In this document: piece after piece, positions 32,654 through 39,500 of the stretch | Numbering within the stretch: the stretch's first letter is position 1 | Layout of the letters: each line of letters opens with the position of its first letter | NCBI GenBank assembly: GCA_038405435.1 | Contig: JBBYHZ010000004.1 | DNA from: Dryocola clanedunensis_A | Lineage (GTDB): Bacteria > Pseudomonadota > Gammaproteobacteria > Enterobacterales > Enterobacteriaceae | Length of the DNA stretch: 64,000 bases | Reading direction: 5' to 3' (one strand) | Notes under the pieces: model-generated | Told to the model about the DNA's origin: nothing | Seen by the model: the letters and a program-made list of their open reading frames with translations, nothing else | The model's database searches: none | Position numbers and translations under genes: made by a program

Positions 32654-34528
32654 TTAAAACGCAAAGCAGCTGCAGCCGAGCGCGCCCCAGAATGCAGAAT
32701 CATCCGCAACGGGTACGCCTGCGCCGCGGGCGAGATCGTGATTATGAGTATGCACGCCACACGGGCCGGAACAGTGGTGCGCCTGGGGCATCATGCCAGC
32801 CCGGCTAGCCACAGGCGGCGCGGCACGATAGTGCCCCGGGACGTTAACCACCGGCGACCACTCCGGCAGGACCGGAATCGACGGCGGCGACAGCGGCCCG
32901 AACGCGCCTGCGGCATAGACAATATTGCCGTCAACGACCGTCAGCACGGATTCGATGCCTTTGATCTCTTCTTCGCGGACGCGGAAATAGTCCTGGCTGA
33001 GCACCGCCATGTCCGCCAGCTGCCCTTTTTTGATCTGCCCTTTTTTGCCCTGTTCGCTGGAGAACCACGCGCTGCCCTGGGTCCAGAGCATCAGCGCGGT
33101 TTCGCGATCCAGCCGCGCGTTGACGTCATACATCTGCATGCCGCCGACGGTGCGCCCGGACACCAGCCAGTACAGCGCCGTCCACGGGTTATAGCTTGCT
33201 ACGCGGGTAGCATCCGTTCCCAGCCCCACCGGCACGCCGGTTTCCAGCATGCGGGCAACCGGCGGCGTGTGGCGGGTCGCTTCGATACCGTAACGCTCGG
33301 CAAAATATTCGCCCTGGAATGCCATGCGGTGCTGAACGGCAATGCCCCCGCCCAGCTCCTTAATACGGTCGATATTTTTCTGGGTGACGGTCTCGGCGTG
33401 GTCAAAGAACCAGTGCAGGCCGTTGAACGGAATATCGCGGTTAACCTTTTCAAACACGTCCAGCATGCGGCTGATGGATTCGTCGTAGGTGGCGTGCAGG
33501 CGGAACGGCCAGCGGTGTTCCACCAGATGGCGCACCACGCGCTCCAGCTCGTCCTCCATACCCGGCGCAAGATCCGGGCGCGGCTCGAGGAAATCTTCGA
33601 AGTCGGCGGCGGAAAAGACCAGCATCTCGCCCGCGCCGTTGTGGCGGAAGTAGTCGCTGCCCTGGCCCGGCGTCAGCATGTCGGTCCACTTTTCGAAATC
33701 TTCCAGCTCGTGGCCGGGGCGCTGGGTAAACAGGTTATAGGCGATGCGCAGGGTCATCTGCTTCTTCTGGTGAAGTTCGGCTATCACCTCGTAATCTTCC
33801 GGGTAGTTCTGGAAGCCGCCCCCCGCGTCGATGGCGCTGGTCAGCCCCAGGCGGTTCAGCTCGCGCATAAACTGGCGGGTGGAGTTAATCTGCTGCTCCA
33901 GCGGCAGCTTCGGCCCTTTGGCTAAGGTAGAGTAAAGGATCATCGCGTTAGGGCGGGCAATCAGCATCCCGGTCGGGTTGCCGTTGCCGTCGCGCTGGAT
34001 CTCACCGCCCGGCGGGTTTGGCGTGTCTTTGGTGTAGCCCACAACCTTCAGCGCCGCGCGGTTCAGCAGCGCACGGTCATAGAGATGCAGAATGAAAACG
34101 GGCGTCTCCGGCGCGGCCTCGTTAATTTCATCCAGCGTCGGCATGCGGCGTTCGGCAAACTGGAACTCCGTCCAGCCGCCCACCACGCGAACCCACTGCG
34201 GCGAAGGCGTGCGCAGCGCCTGCTCTTTCAGCATCCGCAGCGCGTCGGCCAGCGACGGCACGCCCTCCCAGCGCAGCTCAAGGTTGTAATTCAGGCCGCC
34301 GCGAATCAGGTGCAGGTGCGAATCGTTAAGCCCCGGAATGGCCGCGTGCCCCTTAAGGTCGACTACCTTCGTCCCTTCGTCGTGGTGCTGCATCACCTCG
34401 GCGGTGGTGCCCACTTCAATAAACTTTCCGTCGCGGATCGCCACCGCTTCCGCCAGCGGGTTTTCGCGGTCGACGGTGTGAAACTGCCCGTTAACCAGAA
34501 TTAAATCAGCTTTGCCCAGCGCAACCAT
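32654..34528 (-). CDS. YtcJ-type amidohydrolase (amidohydrolase 3) with Cys/His-rich tail
   Basis: 624 residues. The amidohydrolase-3 core is clear: ADLILVNGQFHTVDRENPLAEAVAIRDGKF at the start, metal motif LNDSHLHLIRGG (about 68-79), WFFDHAETV near 380 and GLGTDATRVASYNPW near 443. Substrates of YtcJ relatives are mostly unknown N-acyl or N-formyl compounds. The last ~50 residues are unusual: HHCSGPCGVHTHNHD and GALGCSCFAF are rich in Cys and His and could bind a metal. A strong GGAGG precedes the start. It is probably first of a minus-strand operon, facing the 16-bp repeat region. Confidence 0.85.
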   Translation of the reverse strand: MVALGKADLILVNGQFHTVDRENPLAEAVAIRDGKFIEVGTTAEVMQHHDEGTKVVDLKGHAAIPGLNDSHLHLIRGGLNYNLELRWEGVPSLADALRMLKEQALRTPSPQWVRVVGGWTEFQFAERRMPTLDEINEAAPETPVFILHLYDRALLNRAALKVVGYTKDTPNPPGGEIQRDGNGNPTGMLIARPNAMILYSTLAKGPKLPLEQQINSTRQFMRELNRLGLTSAIDAGGGFQNYPEDYEVIAELHQKKQMTLRIAYNLFTQRPGHELEDFEKWTDMLTPGQGSDYFRHNGAGEMLVFSAADFEDFLEPRPDLAPGMEDELERVVRHLVEHRWPFRLHATYDESISRMLDVFEKVNRDIPFNGLHWFFDHAETVTQKNIDRIKELGGGIAVQHRMAFQGEYFAERYGIEATRHTPPVARMLETGVPVGLGTDATRVASYNPWTALYWLVSGRTVGGMQMYDVNARLDRETALMLWTQGSAWFSSEQGKKGQIKKGQLADMAVLSQDYFRVREEEIKGIESVLTVVDGNIVYAAGAFGPLSPPSIPVLPEWSPVVNVPGHYRAAPPVASRAGMMPQAHHCSGPCGVHTHNHDLARGAGVPVADDSAFWGALGCSCFAF

Positions 34529-34840
34529 ACATCCTCCACTCTCAGGTTTCCGGTTCGGGCAGCCGCCCTCCCGGAGAAGAATACGGGCCGCAACGGGCCA
34601 CGTGAATGGAGGTGAGTATGTGAATGAGGGTCAGAAAAGACTAGTTATACAAAGGGATAGTTATACCAAAGTATAGTTATACCTGAGGATAGTTATACCA
34701 TCAGATAATAGTTTTACCCGGCTGGCCGACCTACCATTCAGCCCGTCGATAGCCTTCATTCACGGCGGCTGTCCCGGCTGTCGCTGCGCCAGAAGCGCGG
34801 CGGTTTTGATACTTTTAACCTCATACCAACGGGTAATTTT
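34529..34840. other. Divergent regulatory region between amidohydrolase and cysteine hydrolase genes
   Basis: 312 bp with no gene. Its main feature is the iterated TAGTTATAC array. Promoters for both directions must lie here; I do not see a strong sigma-70 pair, which fits dependence on an activator. Confidence 0.65.
34642..34698. repeat. Four direct TAGTTATAC repeats every 16 bp (iteron-like operator array)
   Basis: Exact copies begin at 34642, 34658, 34674 and 34690, each followed by seven variable bases (aaaggga, caaagta, ctgagga, catcaga). A degenerate copy (TAGTTTTAC) lies at 34709-34717. The even spacing suggests cooperative binding of several regulator molecules on one DNA face every 1.5 turns. 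Confidence 0.88.
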
Positions 34841-35527
34841 ATGACAACCTCTAAGCTTGAAGTCCTCACGCCTGCCAACTGTCAGATGATTTTTATCGAT
34901 CAGCAGCCCCAGATGGCCTTTGGCGTGCAGTCCATCGACCGCCAGGTGCTGAAAAACAACACCGTCGCCCTGGCGAAGGCCGCTAAGGTCTTTAATATTC
35001 CGACGATTATTACCACCGTTGAAACCGAGAGCTTCTCGGGCAATACCTATCCCGAGCTGCTGGACGTGTTCCCCGGCAAAGATATCCTTGAGCGCACCTC
35101 AATGAACTCCTGGGACGACCAGAAGGTCCGCGACGCGCTGGCGGCAAACGGCAAGAAGAAAGTCGTGGTCTCCGGCCTGTGGACGGAAGTGTGCAACAAC
35201 AGCTTCGCCCTGTGCGCCATGCTGGAAGGCGACTATGAAATTTACATGGTGGCGGACGCCTCCGGCGGCACCTCCAAAGAAGCCCATGATTACGCCATGC
35301 AGCGCATGATCCAGGCCGGCGTGATCCCGGTAACCTGGCAGCAGGTGATGCTGGAGTGGCAGCGCGACTGGGCGCACAAAGAGACCTACAACGCCGTGAT
35401 GGACATCGTTCGCGAACACTCCGGCGCTTACGGTATGGGCGTTGATTATGCCTATACCATGGTGCACAAAGCCCCTTCCCGCCAGAAGAGTGAGCACACC
35501 ACTCTCGCTGCGGTAGCCGCGCGCTAA
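34841..35527 (+). CDS. YcaC-type cysteine hydrolase (isochorismatase-like)
   Basis: 228 residues. The triad of the family is visible: Asp20 in MIFIDQQPQ, a Lys in the central region and the nucleophilic Cys in SGLWTEVCNNSFAL (about 127). The similarity to E. coli YcaC is strong through the core; the C-terminal extension (YGMGVDYAYTMVHKAPSR) is typical of relatives found beside XapX genes. The reaction is unknown; relatives hydrolyse amides, isochorismate or N-carbamoyl compounds. It leads a plus-strand operon with two XapX genes, a receiver protein and the hybrid kinase. Confidence 0.88.
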   Translation: MTTSKLEVLTPANCQMIFIDQQPQMAFGVQSIDRQVLKNNTVALAKAAKVFNIPTIITTVETESFSGNTYPELLDVFPGKDILERTSMNSWDDQKVRDALAANGKKKVVVSGLWTEVCNNSFALCAMLEGDYEIYMVADASGGTSKEAHDYAMQRMIQAGVIPVTWQQVMLEWQRDWAHKETYNAVMDIVREHSGAYGMGVDYAYTMVHKAPSRQKSEHTTLAAVAAR

Positions 35528-35536
35528 TCCGCTCCG

Positions 35537-35559
35537 CTGACCGGCAGCAAACCGGTCAG
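35537..35559 (+). other. Stem-loop after the cysteine hydrolase gene
   Basis: CTGACCGG pairs with CCGGTCAG around a 7-base loop. There is no T-tract, so it more likely shields the upstream message or sets relative expression than stops transcription. Confidence 0.55.
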
Positions 35560-35580
35560 CCTGCCCTGTGGAGAATTAAG

Positions 35581-35802
35581 ATGAGTGCAGGACTGCTATC
35601 CCTGTTCGCGGGCGTGGTAATTGGCCTGCTGTACGCCCTGCTGAAGGTCCGTTCACCGGCTCCGCCCGCCGTCGCGCTGGTGGGCCTGCTGGGCATGCTG
35701 GCCGGTGAGCATCTGACTTCCGAAATGCTCAGGCCGGTACAGACGGCGGCGCAGCAAAGCTGTCAGCTGCCGTCCGCGACCTGCGCCGAAAGAGGTAAAT
35801 AA
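35581..35802 (+). CDS. XapX-domain small membrane protein (copy 1)
   Basis: 73 residues. The XapX/DUF1427 pattern is clear: two hydrophobic helices flanking LKVRSPAPPAVALVGLLGMLAGE. It has a hydrophilic tail with two cysteines (SCQLPSATC). Function of the domain is unknown. GGAG lies 8 bases before the start. The stop overlaps the next start by one base (TAATG). Confidence 0.85.
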   Translation: MSAGLLSLFAGVVIGLLYALLKVRSPAPPAVALVGLLGMLAGEHLTSEMLRPVQTAAQQSCQLPSATCAERGK

Positions 35803-36077
35803 TGAAGACATGGCTTGTTTCTCTGGCCGTTGGCCTGCTGGCCGGCGCGCTTTACGCCGCGGCGGATATTCATTCACCGGCACCGCCGGTTATCGCCCTG
35901 CTCGGCTTATTCGGCATGCTGGTTGGGGAGCAAATTATCCCGATAGCCCGCAGGCTTTTCAGCCGCCAGCCGCTGACCCTCGCCTGGTTCCGCCACGAAT
36001 GCGTGCCTAAAATCAGCGGCACCCCGCCGCCCGCAGTCGCCACGTCAGACGCCGAGGGCCGCAAGCTCCAGCGATGA
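35802..36077 (+). CDS. XapX-domain small membrane protein (copy 2)
   Basis: 91 residues with the same core as its neighbour (ADIHSPAPPVIALLGLFGMLVGEQI) but a longer, basic C-terminal tail. It is a diverged tandem duplicate, coupled to copy 1 by a one-base overlap. The two could form a hetero-oligomer. Function unknown. Confidence 0.85.
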   Translation: MKTWLVSLAVGLLAGALYAAADIHSPAPPVIALLGLFGMLVGEQIIPIARRLFSRQPLTLAWFRHECVPKISGTPPPAVATSDAEGRKLQR

Positions 36078-36097
36078 CCGGTGAGAGGAATGACCCG

Positions 36098-36481
36098 ATG
36101 ACGCTGCCGCAGCGTATTGCCATTGTCGATGACGAACCTTCCGTACGCAGCGGGTTGAGCAACCTGCTGCGCTCCGACGGCTATTCAACGGCCTGCTTTG
36201 CCTCCGCCGAGGCGCTACTGGCCGATCCCGGCGCGCTGGCGGACGCCGCGCTGCTCGTGATTGATATCAAGCTAAAAGGCATGAGCGGCTTCGAACTCTT
36301 CAACCATATGAAAACTCACGCCGCCTCCGCTGCGCCGGTCATTTTTATCTCCGGCCACGGCGACGAGCAAATGCAGCGGTACGCTCTTGAGCAGGGCGCC
36401 GCTGCTTTTTTACGTAAGCCCATCGACATTGAGCAGCTGCTGAACCATATTCAGAACGAGCTAAGACCCGGTAAAACATAA
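36098..36481 (+). CDS. Stand-alone receiver-domain protein (FixJ-like, no output domain)
   Basis: 127 residues. The start at 36098 (MTLPQRIAIVDDE) is preceded by AGAGGA at 8 bases; an upstream ATG at 36074 overlaps the XapX stop but lacks a ribosome site. Receiver residues: acidic pair in IVDDEPS, phospho-acceptor Asp in LLVIDIKLKGMSG and Lys in FLRKPID. The chain ends after the receiver, so there is no DNA-binding domain. It could be a phosphate sink or relay between the hybrid kinase (27 bp downstream) and the LuxR-type regulator. Confidence 0.87.
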   Translation: MTLPQRIAIVDDEPSVRSGLSNLLRSDGYSTACFASAEALLADPGALADAALLVIDIKLKGMSGFELFNHMKTHAASAAPVIFISGHGDEQMQRYALEQGAAAFLRKPIDIEQLLNHIQNELRPGKT

Positions 36482-36508
36482 TAAGAACGCATCGCGTGAG
36501 ACCCCCTA

Positions 36509-39500
36509 ATGAATAACAAGCCGACCCCGTCCGACCGTGCCGTTCTTGCCGACCTTCAGGAAGGGCAGCTATTTTCCTTCAGGGACGACGTGATTTTTAC
36601 GTCGCTTATCAGAGAAGGCAGCATCGCCTGGATGAACGGCAGGCACCCCTTTTCAGACGGAGCCTTTATTCTGGCGACCGCCGTGAGCGATGAGGCGGAG
36701 CCGGACGCGACGCAGCTGCTAAAAAATGAGTTTGCGCTGCGCCCCTGGCTGTCCAGCGCCTGGGCCGTGAAGCCCGCAGCCTGCACCCAGTATCGCGGCC
36801 GCTACGCCCTGGTTTATCCGACCTTCTCCTTCGAACCGCTGACGCGGGTGACGGGCCAGCCGATGAGCTGCATCGCCAGCTTCCTGGCGCTGGCCATCCG
36901 CATTTGCCATCCGCTGCGCCTGATGCACATGCGTAACCTGATTCACGGCGACATCAAGCCTGGCCATATCTTTCTCAACGGCGACGCCGCCTGCCGCCTC
37001 GCGGGCTTCGGCCTGACTACCGGCACCTCGAAAGAGCTGAAGCAGGCCCGGCTCGCTTTCTCCGGCGGCACGCTTGCCTATATGTCACCGGAGCACACCA
37101 ACCGCACCCAGCGGCCGGTGGACAGCCGCAGCGATCTTTATAGCCTCGGCATTGTGCTGTACGAGCTGCTGACGGGGACGCTGCCCTTCGACCTGAGCGC
37201 CGGGGGGCTGGCCGAGTGGGCGCATCATCACATCGCCTCTGAACCCCGCCCGCCGCATCTCGTCAGAAACACGATTCCGGTGATGCTTTCCGGCATCATT
37301 CTGCGCCTGCTCGCCAAGTCGCCGGATAACCGTTACCAGACCGTGGATGGCCTGGTGGCGGATTTGCGCCGCTGCCAGGCCACGCTCGACGAAAACAGCG
37401 ACATCCCGCCTTTTACGCCGGGGTTACAGGATCTTTCCCCGGAGGTGCATCTCACCGACACGCTGTACACCGCGCATCCGCAGTCGCGGGAGCTTGTCGC
37501 GGCCTTCGACGAGGTTAATCAAAGCGGTAATCACCTGCTGGTGGCGATCGGCGGTCCGTCCGGGATCGGTAAGTCCTCCCTGATTGCCTCAGCCCTGAAG
37601 GAGCTGCAGAACAGGCATGCTCTGCTCGCCATAGGCAAGGTCGATCAGTTTTCCGCTTCGCTGCCTTACGGCGTGCTGACTTCTGCGTTCCGTTCGCTGA
37701 CGCTGACCCTGCTCGGCCTGCCCGCTGAAGAAGTTGCGGTATGGAAGATGCGCCTCTCGCGCGCCCTTGAAGGCTACGAGGGGCTGGCGATTAATCTTGT
37801 TCCCGAACTGGGGCTGCTGATTGACGCGAAGTCCCACCGCGCGCCCGATCCGCTGTCGACGGATGCCAGGGCGAGATTTGATCATATGGTGCTGAACCTG
37901 GTCACTACCTTTGCCACGCCGGGCTGCCCGCTGATCCTGCTGATAGACGATCTGCACTGGATTGACACCGCCAGCCTGCACGTCCTGACATTTATCCTGA
38001 AAAACAGCGCCGCGCTGCCGCTGCTGATGGTCATTGCCCTGCGGGAAGGCGCAGCGCCAGACAAGAGCGGAGTTTCCGGCGCGCTGGAACAGCTGTCCGG
38101 GGCCGCGCAGCGGCTAAAGGCGATTGCCCCAGCCCCGCTGTCGGTGAAGGCCATCGCCCGCTGGCTGGCGGATGTTTTCCAGCAGCGCTCGGCGGACACC
38201 CCGGACCTTGCCAGACTGATCCATGAGAAAACAGGCGGTAATCCGCTCTTTTTGCACGAGTTCTTCAAGCGCATCGTGGAGGACGGGCTGGTTACCCACA
38301 GCAAATACCAGGGGAAATGGCACTACGATCTGGCGGCGATCCGGGCGCGCCATTACACCGAAAACGTCGTCAGCCTGGTGCTTCAGCAACTGGAGAAAAT
38401 GCCGCCGGAGACCCGCAGGCTGCTGGGAAGCCTCGCCTGCCTCGGCAGCCGGGGCGAGCTGGATACCGTCAGCCGCGTGCTGAGCATCTCCGATGCCGAT
38501 ATCCGCTATCAGCTGCATCCTGCCGTCACGGCGCAGCTGCTTACCCTGTCGACGGACGGCTGGGCCTTTACCCACGACAAGGTGCAGGAGGCGGCTTTTG
38601 CCCTGCTGGACAGCGCCGAAAAAGGCCGTCTGCATCTCACCACCGCCAGCATTATGGCGGAGGCCTCCCGGCTGGCAGCGGGCAACGAAATGCTGTTCCG
38701 CGCCATCCACCACGTCTCGGCGGCGATAGACTGCGTTCAGCCGCCCGCGCAGCGCAAAATGTTCCGCGAGCTGAGCATGCTGGCGGCGCAGCGGGCCAGG
38801 CGGACCGGCGATTACCTGTCGGCGCTGCGCTATCTGCAGACCGCAAGGGCGCTGGAGGGCGGCGCTGCCGAAAACGCTGCCGACCTGCGGCTGGAGCTGG
38901 AGGAAGCCGAGTGCGAGTTTTTACTCGGCAACCTCGCCGCCGCCCGCCAGCTTTGCGATCGGCTGCTGGGCTCCCCCGGCGGGATGACGGAGAAAGTCGC
39001 CGCCGCCAACCTGCTGGCAGAAATTCACATGCGCCAGTCCGACAACCAGCTGGCGCTGGAAACCACCCTGTGCTGGCTGTCCGTTTCCGGGATTTCCATC
39101 GACCGCCATCCTGATGCCAGCGGATGCAACGCGGCCTGGGAGGCGCTCAACAATCGCATCGGCGATAACCCGGCGGCGGTGTTTGCCCACCTGCCGGAGA
39201 TGGCCCATCCCGAAACGGAAGCGGTGATGAACCTGCTGTCCAGCGCCAGCATCTTCGCCAGCTTCAGCAACCCGCACCTGCACTTCATGCTGCTGTGCCA
39301 GATGCTGCACCTTACGCTTGAGCGCGGCGTGACCGGAGCTTCAACCTCCGCAATGGGCTGGTTCGGCGTGCTGATTGGCGAACGCTACGCCGAGTACCGG
39401 CTGGGCTTCAGGTATGCCCGGCAGGCCCGTGAATTAGTCGAGCGCCACGGCTTCAGCGCCTGCGAAGCCAAAACCCTGCTGCCGCTTGACCAGCTCAGCG

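Noticed and set aside
34642..34717. CRISPR array
   Set aside because: Repeat units are 9 bp and the spacers 7 bp, with no cas genes; this fits an operator array instead.
36074..36097. Upstream ATG of the receiver-only protein, overlapping the XapX stop
   Set aside because: No ribosome binding site precedes it, while AGAGGA sits correctly before the ATG at 36098, where the receiver fold begins.
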